The translations under genes were made by a program, and so were the position numbers. Shown in pieces: positions 1-8,987 of a DNA stretch of 64,000 bases. Each line of letters opens with the position of its first letter. Within the stretch, counting starts at the first letter, position 1. The DNA comes from Gemmatimonadota bacterium (GTDB lineage: Bacteria; Latescibacterota; UBA2968; UBA8231), in the NCBI GenBank assembly GCA_009840005.1, contig VXOR01000042.1, forward strand, positions 1 through 64,000, in the 5' to 3' direction. The notes beneath the pieces are model-generated. The model was not told the DNA's origin. It worked only from the letters and a program-made list of their open reading frames with translations, and searched no databases.

Positions 1-1337
1 CCGTCACGCGGCTCGAACCCGGGGCGCCGATTAAATAAAGCCGGGATGGCGCCGCCTCGACCGTGGATGCCGGCCCCGATACACTCTAAAATTCCCATCA
101 CCCGCAGCCGCCCCAGATACTCCCCAAGCTTCTCCCTCACCTTCGGCAAATCATTCTCCGCAATCTCCCGCCGCTGCGCCCCCAAATCAAACCCATCGTT
201 CTCTACCTTAAAAAAGGCAACGCGATCCGTCTTTTGCGCCAGCGCCTTATCCAGCAGCAGAATGGATGTCTTAACCCCCGAATAAGGCTGGAACACGCCC
301 GCCGGCAGCGAGACGACAGCCACCAGATAATTCTCCACCAGCATCTTGCGTAGCTGCTTATGGGCAGTCTGGCTCTGAAAGATAATGCCCTCCGGCACAA
401 TAATACCGGCGCGCCCCGTAGGCGTCAGATGCTCGGCTATGTAATCGACAAACAGCACCTCGCTGCGTTTGGATTGCACTGAAAAACGGCGATGCGGACG
501 GATGCCACCCTTCGGCGACATAAACGGCGGATTGGCCAAAATCACGTCGGCATACTCGGTCCAGCGCTCCTCGCTGGTCAGGGTGTCGTACTCGGAGATA
601 CGCGGGTCAACAAAGCCGTGCAGATACAGATTCACCAGCGACAGCCGTACCATATCGGGCGAGATGTCATAGCCCCTAACGTTGGCCGCGAGTGTCCCCT
701 TATCATCCGGCGTCAGCGTATTGTTACCCTCGTCGTCGATATTGGCCTTGAGAATGTGCTTATACGACGAAATCAGGAACCCGGCAGTACCGCAGGCCGG
801 GTCGAGAATAGTTTCGTCTTTCTTCGGATCAATGACGGAGACAATGAAGTCGATGATATGGCGCGGAGTGCGGAACTGCCCGGCGTCCCCCTGCGAGCCA
901 AGGACCGAGAGCAGATATTCAAAGGCATCGCCGAGCCGCTCGCTGTGATCGTACGTAAACTCGTCGATGACCTTGAGAAAGGCGCGCAAAGTCTCCGGGT
1001 CGCGGTAGGGCAAATAGGCGTTGTTGAAGATGTCGCGGAACAGCGGCGGAATGCCCGGATTTTCCGGCATCCGGGTGATCGCCTCAGCGTATAGATTCAA
1101 AGTCTCGTGGCCGCCCAAGCCAGCGCGCACCAGTTGAGGCCAGCCATAGCGGGCAAAGTCGCCGGCAAAAAACGTGCGCTGCCCACCCAACTCCTCGCTG
1201 TCGGCGTCAATGTCGTCCATAAACTTGTAGATGAGCGCGATAGTAATCTGCTCTACTTGGCTTTTCGGATCGGGCACCTTGCCGACGAGAATGTCGCGGG
1301 CCGTGTCAATGCGGCGTTTGGTAGCGGTATCGAGCAT
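1..1337 (-). CDS. hsdM: Type I restriction-modification DNA methyltransferase HsdM, C-terminus cut by window edge
   Basis: N6-adenine methyltransferase subunit of a type I restriction-modification system. It modifies host DNA together with a specificity subunit that must lie beyond the left edge. I read about 445 codons from the ATG at 1337 and the frame stays open to base 1. The SAM-binding motif DPACGTAGF is at about residues 179-187 and the catalytic NPPF at about 269-272. The N-terminal HsdM helical region is present. The start lies one base after the fic stop (TAA-T-ATG), so translation is probably coupled. The last residues before the edge (about the final 25) look less typical of HsdM, and the true C-terminus cannot be judged. 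Confidence 0.93.
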   Translation of the reverse strand, partial: MLDTATKRRIDTARDILVGKVPDPKSQVEQITIALIYKFMDDIDADSEELGGQRTFFAGDFARYGWPQLVRAGLGGHETLNLYAEAITRMPENPGIPPLFRDIFNNAYLPYRDPETLRAFLKVIDEFTYDHSERLGDAFEYLLSVLGSQGDAGQFRTPRHIIDFIVSVIDPKKDETILDPACGTAGFLISSYKHILKANIDDEGNNTLTPDDKGTLAANVRGYDISPDMVRLSLVNLYLHGFVDPRISEYDTLTSEERWTEYADVILANPPFMSPKGGIRPHRRFSVQSKRSEVLFVDYIAEHLTPTGRAGIIVPEGIIFQSQTAHKQLRKMLVENYLVAVVSLPAGVFQPYSGVKTSILLLDKALAQKTDRVAFFKVENDGFDLGAQRREIAENDLPKVREKLGEYLGRLRVMGILECIGAGIHGRGGAIPALFNRRPGFEPRD

Positions 1338-1338
1338 A

Positions 1339-2229
1339 TTAGCTCCGGTAAACGAACCCCTCCCCGATCTTCCACACCCCCTTCTCGCGAAAAGCGGGAA
1401 TGGTCTGGCGACGGGCAGCGTTGGTGACTGCGGGTGCCGAGAGTCCATGCTGCTTGATATAATCCGACAGTCGGATAATGGCCTCCCCCTGTAAATAGCT
1501 CAACCTCTTGTGCAGCGACTCTACGAGCGCCAACGCCATAATATCTTCCATCGTCCTAGTCGTTTGGCGGTCCCCATAGTCCCTGAACGCGTGATAGTAC
1601 CGCTCCTTCTCCGAGTTGCGAATAATAAGGCGCGGCAGTCCGAGCTGGATAAGTTGAAAATTGATGAGAACCCGCCCCAAGCGGCCATTGCCGTCGCAAA
1701 AGGGATGGATGGTCTCAAAATCCAAGTGAAATCGGGCAATTTTATCGAGGAAGTAGGAGCCGAGATCGCTGGAATACTCGACGAGGATCTCATCTATCAT
1801 GCGCTCGACATGTTCGGGTGCCGGCGCAATATGAGTCCCTACCCGCACGTATTCCCCTTGCTCGCGAAATCGTCCGGCGATGGCATCATTAATGCCGCCG
1901 ATGAGCATCTGATGCAAAAGTAGTATTAGGTCTTTGCTCAACTCACTGTCTTTAGCTTTGGCGCGTTTGTATTCCGTGACGCGGGCTAGATTTTTCGCCT
2001 CAAAGACTTCCCGCACAGACACATTGCGGGACAACATCTGCTCCAACAGGATTCGCTCTGTCTCCTCAAGAGTAAGCGTTGAATTCTCAATCGCGTTCGA
2101 GTTGTACACGCTCTCGGCTACCTCCACTTCGTCGATCATCGACAGCAGCGATTCCTTGCCTTGGCGCAAAGTATCATACGCTCGTTTCAAGCCTTGGATG
2201 CGGCTTCTTATCGGCTGTGTGGTCGCCAT
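1339..2229 (-). CDS. Class II Fic family protein (putative AMP transferase) between hsdM and hsdR
   Basis: Fic enzymes transfer AMP or related groups to target proteins. From the ATG at 2229 (296 aa) the catalytic motif HPFCDGNGR is at about residues 175-183. An inhibitory-helix motif SNAIEN ((S/T)xxxE(G/N)) is at about 44-49, marking a class II Fic with an N-terminal inhibitory helix. The C-terminal 70 residues look like a winged-helix domain. A GTG at 2250 would add seven residues, but it sits inside a palindromic repeat and neither start has a clear ribosome-binding site, so I prefer the ATG. Fic genes inside type I operons are common. Here it could be a toxin, a regulator of the restriction genes, or both. 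The catalytic His and the inhibitory Glu are both intact. Confidence 0.93.
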   Translation of the reverse strand: MATTQPIRSRIQGLKRAYDTLRQGKESLLSMIDEVEVAESVYNSNAIENSTLTLEETERILLEQMLSRNVSVREVFEAKNLARVTEYKRAKAKDSELSKDLILLLHQMLIGGINDAIAGRFREQGEYVRVGTHIAPAPEHVERMIDEILVEYSSDLGSYFLDKIARFHLDFETIHPFCDGNGRLGRVLINFQLIQLGLPRLIIRNSEKERYYHAFRDYGDRQTTRTMEDIMALALVESLHKRLSYLQGEAIIRLSDYIKQHGLSAPAVTNAARRQTIPAFREKGVWKIGEGFVYRS

Positions 2230-2244
2230 GTCGTTATTGTACGT

Positions 2245-2409
2245 ATTCACGCTATATTGTCAAATATCCGTGAATGAACCGATAAAAATGGGTGTTATTC
2301 ACGGTATATCGTCAAATATCCGTGAATGAACCGGCAAAAATGGGTGCCATTCACGGTATATTGGCAAATATTCGTGAATGAACCGGCAAAAATGGGTGCC
2401 ATTCACGGT
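2245..2409. repeat. 52-bp tandem repeat, three full units and a half, each holding a 31-bp palindrome
   Basis: Imperfect palindromes with outer arms ATTCACGG / CCGTGAAT begin at 2245, 2297 and 2349, with a fourth half-site at 2401, an exact 52-bp period. The 21-bp linkers are also alike (core AAAAATGGGTG). The array fills most of the gap between fic and hsdR. The first palindrome overlaps the alternative GTG start of fic. Location and shape suggest tandem operators, perhaps for autoregulation by the Fic winged-helix domain, but this is inference. Confidence 0.8.
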
Positions 2410-2442
2410 TTTTTCGGATAAATACGTTAATCGCGGGGCTTT

Positions 2443-5010
2443 CTAGGCGGCGAACTGATTCAGAGACACATAATCCTTGACATACTCGGGCACAAGGGCG
2501 CGATATGGCTCCGGCACCGCGCGAAAATCGCTGGAGGAAAAAGCCGGATTAGTCGCCAATTCGGCGAAGCGCCGATTCTCAATAATGTCTCGGGTCTGTC
2601 CGCTGGTCAGGTACGCCTTGAAGTACGCCCTGATCGCCACAATAGACTCGGCCTCGTCGGGCTTGTGATCAGCGACGAATTTGGCGAACTCCTCTTCGAG
2701 CAGTTCGTCTCTGGACTTAAAACGCGGGATGAGGTCAAAAACCTTCTCCAGTATCTCGCGCAAGGTTACGCGCCGATCCACCGCAGCGGCTTGGCGCAGC
2801 TTGGCGAGGGTGTAGTACTCCTCGGGCTTATCGAAAACTTCCTGGTTCACATAGTCGATGGCGCGATCCCATTGGCCCGCCTCGATAGCTTGGGCAATGA
2901 AGTCGTTTTCGCGCACCTCGTCGGCAAAGCGATCGAAGAACATCCGATCAATCCTCATCCCCTCAGAGCCGACCTGCGCCTCCTCAACCGTCGAGAGGAA
3001 ATCACTTCCCAAGTGCTCGTACGTGCCGGCATATACAACCGGCCTCGGATCGTCCCCTTCCCTATCACTCTTACCTCGCCGCCGCGGCAATTCCAATACC
3101 TCGTCGTAGTTGAACTCGTTCTCGAAGTATTGGCAGTTGCCGAAGAAGTCGAACAGCTTGAAGGTGGTCTTCTCCGGGTCAGCGACAACGTCTGTGGAGC
3201 GGTGCCCTATCATCTGGTCGAGGAAGTTGTGCTTTCTGGTGCCGCGCCCCTTGATCTGGACGAAATCCGTCGGCGAGAATATCGGTCTGAACAGGCCCAA
3301 GTTGAGAATGTCGGTGCAGTCGTAGCCAGTGGTCATCATGCCGACGGTTACGCATACCCGCGCCTTGCTCGTCCGGTACTCGCGCCTGAAGTTGCCGGAT
3401 CCCCGGAGGTTATTGTTGGCAAAGTTGACCGTGAATTGCTGGGCATTCATCACATGCGACGTAACCTGAACCGCAAAGTCCGACTGGTAGCGGCCCGGAA
3501 ACATGCGGTCGGCGATCTCGTTGAAGAACTGCGTTAGCTTGGCCGCGTGCTCCTGACTCACCGCAAAGACGATAGACTTCCCAATCTCCCCACTAATCGG
3601 ATCGCGGAGCGCATTCTCCAAGAAAGTCCGGCAAAAGACCGCGTTGGTAGCTTCCGAGAAAAACTCCCGCTCGAAATCGCGCTTTTTGAACGCCTCCTCC
3701 TGCTGCTCTCCTTCGTCATCAGTGAACTCCTGCTGTTCTCCTTCATCATCAGTGAAAGACACCACAAAGCCCTCGTCGGCGAGAAGCTGGGTAGTCACCT
3801 CCGTTCGCGCGTCAACGACCCGAGGGTTGATCAGATACCCGTCACGCACCCCGTCGAGCAACGAGTAGCGGAACGTCGGCTCGCCACTCTCGCAGCCGAA
3901 AGTGCGGTAGGTGTCGAGCAACAACCGGCGCTCCACCTCGCGCGGGTCGCGCACATGCGGCCCGGTCGCATGAGTGCCTCTGAGGTAGTCTCGGGGCGTC
4001 GCAGTCAGCCCTAGCTTGTAGCCGACGAAGTAATCGAATACGGCGCGGGCATTGCCGCTGATGGACCGGTGCGCCTCATCCGAAATCACCAAGTCGAAGT
4101 CCGTCGGCGAAAACAGCGACTGGTACTTGTTGTTGAACAGCAGCGACTGAACGGTCGTGACCACAATGTGCGCCCGCCGCCAGTCGTCGCGCTTCTCCTT
4201 GTAGATGACTGTGTCAAAGTCGTTCGCCAAGTACGGGACGAAGGACTTGCTCGCCGCTTGGTCTTCCAACTCTAACCGATCTACCAAGAAGAGGACGCGG
4301 CGGGCGTTGCCAGTGCGGAGAAACAGCTTGATAACAGCGGCAGCCACTAGCGTCTTGCCAGTGCCGGTAGCCATCTCAAACAGAAATCGGTCGCGTCCGT
4401 CGCGGACGGCCCGCTGCAAACCGCGGATCGCTCGTAGCTGGTAATCGCGCAAAAAGCGCAAGCCGTGCGTCTGAATGTAGCCGGGACGCTCGGCCTCGTT
4501 GCGCCATCCAGCCTCCGCCGCATAGTTGGGCCGCTGCGTGAGGACGATGTAGTCGTCGCCAACCCGCTCATCAATCAGGCGCTGCGGATTGGGCTCGACC
4601 TGTTTGTACCCCTCCACCGAGTCCGGCGACGGGAACGCCGTAATGATATGCGGATTGCCGCGCTCTAGATCCCAGAAGTAGTGCAGATTGCCGTTGGAGA
4701 GGATGACGAAGCGGCAGTTCAGCGAGCGGGCGTAGCGGCGGGCCTGCTCCTTGCCGACCAGTGGGTTCTTGTCCTCGGACTTGGCCTCCAACACGACCAA
4801 CGGGAATCCTCGTTCGTCCATGAGCAGAAAATCGACAAATCCCCTACCGGAACGCTCAAAATCGTCGCCTAAGCTATCGAGGTCGTCGCGTTTGAGAGCA
4901 ACGTGCGCCTCCAAGCGGATATTGGCCGGTCCATTGTCGTCTTTGAAGAATCGCCAACCAGCGTTTTCGAGCAACTGGTCGATTTTATGCCGAGCAGCAG
5001 CCTCGCTCAT
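2443..5010 (-). CDS. hsdR: Type I restriction endonuclease subunit HsdR
   Basis: Motor and nuclease subunit that translocates and cuts unmodified DNA with HsdM and HsdS. The 855-aa protein has an N-terminal PD-(D/E)xK nuclease (Asp60, Glu75-x-Lys77), then a superfamily 2 helicase with GTGKT at 216-220, DEAH at 311-314 and a TATP motif shortly after, and a C-terminal helical region. Its ATG overlaps the murB stop by four bases (ATGA). A 30-bp in-frame duplication gives two copies of FTDDEGEQQE near residue 420. This HsdR lacks the S24 insertion seen in the second HsdR of the window, so the two systems are not recent copies of each other. Confidence 0.95.
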   Translation of the reverse strand: MSEAAARHKIDQLLENAGWRFFKDDNGPANIRLEAHVALKRDDLDSLGDDFERSGRGFVDFLLMDERGFPLVVLEAKSEDKNPLVGKEQARRYARSLNCRFVILSNGNLHYFWDLERGNPHIITAFPSPDSVEGYKQVEPNPQRLIDERVGDDYIVLTQRPNYAAEAGWRNEAERPGYIQTHGLRFLRDYQLRAIRGLQRAVRDGRDRFLFEMATGTGKTLVAAAVIKLFLRTGNARRVLFLVDRLELEDQAASKSFVPYLANDFDTVIYKEKRDDWRRAHIVVTTVQSLLFNNKYQSLFSPTDFDLVISDEAHRSISGNARAVFDYFVGYKLGLTATPRDYLRGTHATGPHVRDPREVERRLLLDTYRTFGCESGEPTFRYSLLDGVRDGYLINPRVVDARTEVTTQLLADEGFVVSFTDDEGEQQEFTDDEGEQQEEAFKKRDFEREFFSEATNAVFCRTFLENALRDPISGEIGKSIVFAVSQEHAAKLTQFFNEIADRMFPGRYQSDFAVQVTSHVMNAQQFTVNFANNNLRGSGNFRREYRTSKARVCVTVGMMTTGYDCTDILNLGLFRPIFSPTDFVQIKGRGTRKHNFLDQMIGHRSTDVVADPEKTTFKLFDFFGNCQYFENEFNYDEVLELPRRRGKSDREGDDPRPVVYAGTYEHLGSDFLSTVEEAQVGSEGMRIDRMFFDRFADEVRENDFIAQAIEAGQWDRAIDYVNQEVFDKPEEYYTLAKLRQAAAVDRRVTLREILEKVFDLIPRFKSRDELLEEEFAKFVADHKPDEAESIVAIRAYFKAYLTSGQTRDIIENRRFAELATNPAFSSSDFRAVPEPYRALVPEYVKDYVSLNQFAA
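3697..3756 (-). repeat. 30-bp in-frame tandem duplication inside hsdR
   Basis: Two adjacent 30-bp units (3697-3726 and 3727-3756) differ at two positions and encode FTDDEGEQQE twice. The frame is kept, and the acidic segment probably forms a surface loop after the helicase core. Confidence 0.85.
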
Positions 5011-6038
5011 CCCCCACCCTCCACCAACACCGGCTCCCGCTCCAACCGAATCCCAAAGGTCTGTTCCACCCCCTCCCGAATCTCACCGGCCAAAGCAAGG
5101 ACTTCGCGAGTCGTCCCACCGCGATTGACCAAAGCCAGCGCGTGTCGCTCTGAGATGCCAGCGCCGCCCCTTTGCAGCCCCTTGTGAAATCCCGCTTGCT
5201 CAACGAGCCAAGCAGCCGGAACCTTGACGCCAGCCGGATCGGGAAAGCTCGGGACATTGGGATAGCGGTCCTTTAATGCGGCAAAGGCTTCCTCGTCGAT
5301 GACTGGATTCAAGAAGAAGGAGCCGACAGAGCGGGAGTTGGGGTCTTGCGGGTCGATGACCATGGACTTGCCGCGGCGGAGCACGAGCACCGCGTCGCGC
5401 ACAGTAGCCAAGGTCGGGCGGTCGTCCTGCACATGCCGGCGCAGCTCTGGATAGCGGATTTGCGGCTGGCCGCTAACATCCAAGCGATACGTCACCGAGG
5501 TCACAATAAAGCGGTCGCGGTCGGCCCCCTTAAAACGGCTCTGGCGGTAGGCAAAGCCGCATTCGGCAGGGGCAAATGCGATTTCCTCCAAGGTCTGCCG
5601 GTCGAGTGCCCGCACCTCCACAATGGCGTCTTTTACTTCTTGGCCATACGCGCCCACGTTCTGAATGGGCGTCGCACCTACCGACCCAGGGATGCCCGAC
5701 AGACACTCCACGCCGGCCAAGCCGCGCTCCACACAGCGCTGCACAAATTCATCCCAATCCTCCCCAGCCGCTACCTCGACAGTCGCGCCGTTGAACACCA
5801 CGCCGCTAAGTCCCACTTTGAGCACCAAGCCGCTGTATCCCGCGTCGGCAAAGAGCACGTTGCTACCGCCGCCGAGCACTTGCACGGGCAGTCCCTCAGC
5901 CGCCGCCCACTCCAAACAGGCGCGCATCTCGTCTAGGGAAGTACACTCGGCCAAGTAGCGCGCCGGGCCGCCGAGGCCCATGGTGGTGAGGGGGGCGAGG
6001 GGGACATGCTCGCGGAGGATGGGAAACAGATTTTTCAT
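5007..6038 (-). CDS. murB: UDP-N-acetylenolpyruvoylglucosamine reductase MurB
   Basis: FAD- and NADPH-dependent reductase that makes UDP-N-acetylmuramate in cytoplasmic peptidoglycan precursor synthesis. At 343 aa it matches the long, type I (E. coli-like) enzyme. The FAD-binding segment SGIPGSVGATPIQNVGAYGQ, the AYRQSRFK stretch, the catalytic-serine region VGSFFLNP and the C-terminal acidic residue region (GIRLEREPVL) are all visible. The gene sits away from any dcw cluster. Its stop overlaps the start of hsdR, so the two are probably cotranscribed, an unusual pairing of a housekeeping gene with a restriction gene. Confidence 0.96.
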   Translation of the reverse strand: MKNLFPILREHVPLAPLTTMGLGGPARYLAECTSLDEMRACLEWAAAEGLPVQVLGGGSNVLFADAGYSGLVLKVGLSGVVFNGATVEVAAGEDWDEFVQRCVERGLAGVECLSGIPGSVGATPIQNVGAYGQEVKDAIVEVRALDRQTLEEIAFAPAECGFAYRQSRFKGADRDRFIVTSVTYRLDVSGQPQIRYPELRRHVQDDRPTLATVRDAVLVLRRGKSMVIDPQDPNSRSVGSFFLNPVIDEEAFAALKDRYPNVPSFPDPAGVKVPAAWLVEQAGFHKGLQRGGAGISERHALALVNRGGTTREVLALAGEIREGVEQTFGIRLEREPVLVEGGG

Positions 6039-6100
6039 GGGGGGACGCCTAGTTTCGCGTATATGAACATTTGCGTTGCGCTATCTATATTACAGAATAA

Positions 6101-6243
6101 CTGACGTTACGCATTGTAGGGGCAACTCTTGTGGTTGCCCTCGTCGAATCCCGCTGGCTGAATACGCGGTGTCGCATGGGTGCGCCCCTACATCGACCAG
6201 TTCGGTGCAGATGCGTAGGGGGCGGTTTGAAACCGCCCTCTAC
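6101..6243. repeat. Non-coding palindromic (MITE-like/REP-like) repeat region
   Basis: The region begins with CTGACGTTAC, which also starts the inverted-repeat element near 61.4 kb. It holds an 8-bp inverted pair GTAGGGGC (6116-6123) / GCCCCTAC (6184-6191) enclosing the hairpin GGGCAAC/GTTGCCC. A second near-perfect palindrome at 6215-6243 has arms GGGCGGTTT / AAACCGCCC. No ORF here looks real. The shape resembles short non-autonomous dispersed repeats. Confidence 0.6.
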
Positions 6244-6275
6244 CGTGGCCTTTTGCCCATTGGAGGACTAAATAC

Positions 6276-6746
6276 ATGAAAAAGACCCTGTATCTCGCCA
6301 GCCCGTATGGATTCTCGACCCAATGGAAGGAGCGGCTCCTGCCCCAGTTCGTCTCTGCCTTAGAGACATTGGGAGCTGAAGTCTGGGAGCCTTTTGCCCG
6401 CAACAACCAAGTCGATTTTTCCGCGCCGGGCTGGGCCTACCAAGTCGGTCAGGCTGACTTGCGCGACGTAGTCGAGGCCGACGCGATCTTCGCCATTGTC
6501 AACGGCACGCCGCCGGACGAGGGGGTGATGGTCGAGTTGGGCGCGGCCATTGCTCTCGGCAAGCCAACCTTTCTATTCCGCGACGACTTCCGCCGCTGCA
6601 CGGATTCCGAGAACTACCCCCTGAACCTAATGCTATTCACCGGCTTGCCAGAAGACGGCTGGGAAGCCTACTACTACACATCGCTCGCAGAAATCAGCGC
6701 ACCCGACAAAGCCCTCGCGCGCTGGCTGCGGGACGAACGGAGCTGA
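6276..6746 (+). CDS. Nucleoside 2-deoxyribosyltransferase family protein
   Basis: Family members exchange or hydrolyse the glycosidic bond of deoxyribonucleosides for nucleobase salvage. The 156-aa length is usual. The N-terminal strand YLASPYGFS (phosphate/sugar-binding loop), the central EADAIFAIVNGTPPDEG and the catalytic-glutamate segment DEGVMVELGAA are visible. A GGAGG box lies about ten bases before the ATG. glcF starts four bases after its stop, so the two are likely one transcript although they have no obvious metabolic link. It could instead be a nucleotide hydrolase of the same fold. Confidence 0.8.
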   Translation: MKKTLYLASPYGFSTQWKERLLPQFVSALETLGAEVWEPFARNNQVDFSAPGWAYQVGQADLRDVVEADAIFAIVNGTPPDEGVMVELGAAIALGKPTFLFRDDFRRCTDSENYPLNLMLFTGLPEDGWEAYYYTSLAEISAPDKALARWLRDERS

Positions 6747-6750
6747 CATA

Positions 6751-8031
6751 ATGCGCACGACCATTCCCCCCCATCTGCTCCAAGACCCAGAAGTCGAAGC
6801 CTCCGAAAAGGTCTTGCGTGCCTGCGTCCACTGCGGCTTTTGCAATGCCACCTGCCCCACCTACCTGCTCACCGGCAACGAACTCGAAGGGCCGCGCGGC
6901 CGCATTTACCTCATCAAAAGCGTTCTCGAAGAGGACGTCCCCCCAAGCCGACAGACGGTAGAGCACATCGACAACTGCCTCGGCTGCCTCGCGTGCGAGA
7001 CCACCTGCCCGAGCGGCGTGGATTACTCGCTCCTCTTGGAAACGGCCCGACCGCGGCTAGATCAGCTCGTCAAGCGGCCATTGATGGACCGCCTGCTGCG
7101 CGCCATGCTGACGCGGATGCTGCCCTACCCCGGCCGCACGCGCTTGGCGCTCAAAATGTCTGGCGTGGGCCGCATGTTCTCCTTCCTGATGCCCCGCGTC
7201 ATGCGGCCCCTGTTGGCTATGGCACCCAAGCGATTGCCGCGACCGGCTGCTGTAGCCCGGCCCGGAGTCGTGCCGGCCGAGGGCACGCGTCGGCTGCGCG
7301 TGGCCCTGCTCACCGGATGCGTTCAACAGGTGTTGGGACCGCAGATCAACGACGCGACCGTGCGGCTGCTGACGCGGTTGGGGGCCGAGGTAGTCATTCC
7401 ACCGGATATGGGCTGTTGCGGCGCGCTGACTTTTCACATGGGCGAGCGCAAGCGCAGCCTCAAGCTAATGCAGCGCACCATTGAGGTTTGGCATCGCGAA
7501 CTAAAAGCGGGCTTGGACGCGATTGTGCTCAACACGTCGGGATGCGGCACGGCCATCAAGGAATATGACCACATCTTCCGCCACGACCCGCAGTGGGCCG
7601 ACAAGGCCAAGGCAGTGGTGAAGCGGGTGCGGGATGTGTCCGAGGTGGTGGCGCAATTGGGGTTGGGCGAGGCCAACCACGCGCTAGCTCTGAAGGTAGC
7701 GTATCACGACGCCTGTTCGCTCCAACACGGCCAGCACGTCACCGAGCCACCGAGGCAACTGCTAAAGGCTGCGGGCTTTGAGGTCGTCGAGGTGCCCGAG
7801 GGCCATATCTGCTGCGGCAGCGCGGGTACGTACAACATGCTGCGCCCCGACTTGGCTCAACAGCTACAAGCGCGCAAAGCCGAGCACATCGCCAGCGTTG
7901 CGCCGCAGATCGTGGCGGCGGGCAACATCGGCTGCATGGAACAAATCGCCGCCCGTGCCGAAGTACCGGTCGTCCACACCGTCGAGCTGTTGGATTGGGC
8001 GACGGGCGGGCCGCGGCCGGCGGGGGTGTAG
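6751..8031 (+). CDS. glcF: Glycolate oxidase iron-sulfur subunit GlcF-like
   Basis: Electron-transfer subunit of a glycolate (or D-lactate) oxidase at the inner membrane. The 426-aa protein has two [4Fe-4S] motifs near the N-terminus: CGFCNATCP, with a preceding Cys in ACVHCGF, and CLGCLACETTCP. Two CCG-type cysteine-rich domains follow (GCCGALTFH, then CCGSAGTYNML). Order and length match GlcF. No flavoprotein partner (GlcD/GlcE) is in the window, so the partner is encoded elsewhere or the protein serves a related (S)-2-hydroxyacid oxidase. It is convergent with the secreted protein gene at 8057. Confidence 0.9.
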   Translation: MRTTIPPHLLQDPEVEASEKVLRACVHCGFCNATCPTYLLTGNELEGPRGRIYLIKSVLEEDVPPSRQTVEHIDNCLGCLACETTCPSGVDYSLLLETARPRLDQLVKRPLMDRLLRAMLTRMLPYPGRTRLALKMSGVGRMFSFLMPRVMRPLLAMAPKRLPRPAAVARPGVVPAEGTRRLRVALLTGCVQQVLGPQINDATVRLLTRLGAEVVIPPDMGCCGALTFHMGERKRSLKLMQRTIEVWHRELKAGLDAIVLNTSGCGTAIKEYDHIFRHDPQWADKAKAVVKRVRDVSEVVAQLGLGEANHALALKVAYHDACSLQHGQHVTEPPRQLLKAAGFEVVEVPEGHICCGSAGTYNMLRPDLAQQLQARKAEHIASVAPQIVAAGNIGCMEQIAARAEVPVVHTVELLDWATGGPRPAGV

Positions 8032-8056
8032 CGGGGCTGATCAGGAGGCGTTGTTC

Positions 8057-8947
8057 TTATTCGGCAAACTTTTGCTTGAGTACTCCCCAACTCTCGGCAG
8101 CTATCGCGGTGGCCGGGCTGGATATTGCGGTGAGGCGGGCGATTTGGGTGGCCGTAGTCGGCGGGAGGATGCCGCTGGCGAAAGTCTGCTTAGTCTCTAC
8201 GACTATGGCGACGGCCCCAATCCCACGGACATACCAACCATAGGCGTCTATCTCGGCGGTCACTTCACCCAGAGACGCGAGCTGAGCGTTGCCCGCGAAA
8301 GTAACGACGCCGGTGCCGGTCTGGTGGACGCGCAGACACTCAAAGGTGCCCGCCGGTAGCCGAATCTCGCCCCACGAATCAACCGCGTACTGATAGTCGT
8401 ACAGGCCGGAACTTGTCACCCCGGGTGCTAGAGTCTGGTCCAAGAAGAAATTTTCGACCGTCCAGCTTTTGCCAAACTCGAGTGGCCAAGGAGTTCCTAT
8501 ATCGACAAGCGGGATGGGGACTTGTCCGGCTGGCCCTTCGGCTCCGACAGCGACATCACCTGCGGCACTGCGCTGGAAATAGTTGTACGTCTCAATCTCG
8601 TCCGTTCCGCCAATGGCATTGGGCACAGTAGTAATGTTATGGACGGCGTAATCAGCGTTGGGAAAGCTAGCGGCGTCGGGGGCCTGCTCCAGCGGGATGA
8701 CTGAACTGCGGATGAAGGTAAGTATGCTGTTGGCAGGAGAGTTTGTGAGATCGAAGGACTGACCCGCACCGGCAGAGCCGATGTCGAAACCAGTGTCCTC
8801 TAGGCTGCTAGGGACTGTGGCGATTTCTTGTTCCCAAGTCATGCCTAATGATAGGCGTAAATCGTCGGGAGAAAGGGTGATCTGGGCTGTAGCAGACAGG
8901 GGGAGGAAGACGAGGGCGATTGATGCTAATGCACGGACAATGAACAT
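8057..8947 (-). CDS. Secreted protein of unknown function
   Basis: I do not recognise the family. The 296-aa protein begins with a classic signal peptide (hydrophobic run ALASIALVFLPL, then ATA-Q as a probable cleavage site). The rest is rich in beta-strand-forming, Thr/Ser/Gly-containing sequence with few charges, suiting a periplasmic or surface beta-rich fold. The C-terminal segment (AYGWYVRGIGAVAIVVETK) resembles the last strands of several uncharacterised extracellular proteins. The start is supported by AAGGAA about seven bases upstream. It stands alone, convergent with glcF. No enzyme motif is visible. Confidence 0.75.
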   Translation of the reverse strand: MFIVRALASIALVFLPLSATAQITLSPDDLRLSLGMTWEQEIATVPSSLEDTGFDIGSAGAGQSFDLTNSPANSILTFIRSSVIPLEQAPDAASFPNADYAVHNITTVPNAIGGTDEIETYNYFQRSAAGDVAVGAEGPAGQVPIPLVDIGTPWPLEFGKSWTVENFFLDQTLAPGVTSSGLYDYQYAVDSWGEIRLPAGTFECLRVHQTGTGVVTFAGNAQLASLGEVTAEIDAYGWYVRGIGAVAIVVETKQTFASGILPPTTATQIARLTAISSPATAIAAESWGVLKQKFAE

Positions 8948-8987
8948 GGTGGTATTCCTTCGGCGATAAGAGTATAGAACTGTGCAG

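Noticed and set aside
1..25. T-arm-like sequence (reverse complement GGGTTCGAGCC) at the window edge, suggesting a tRNA end
   Set aside because: It lies in the open hsdM frame and no acceptor or anticodon arms can be built from the visible bases.
2245..2409. CRISPR array interpretation of the 52-bp repeats
   Set aside because: Both the palindromes and the linkers are repeated, so there are no unique spacers, and no cas genes are present.
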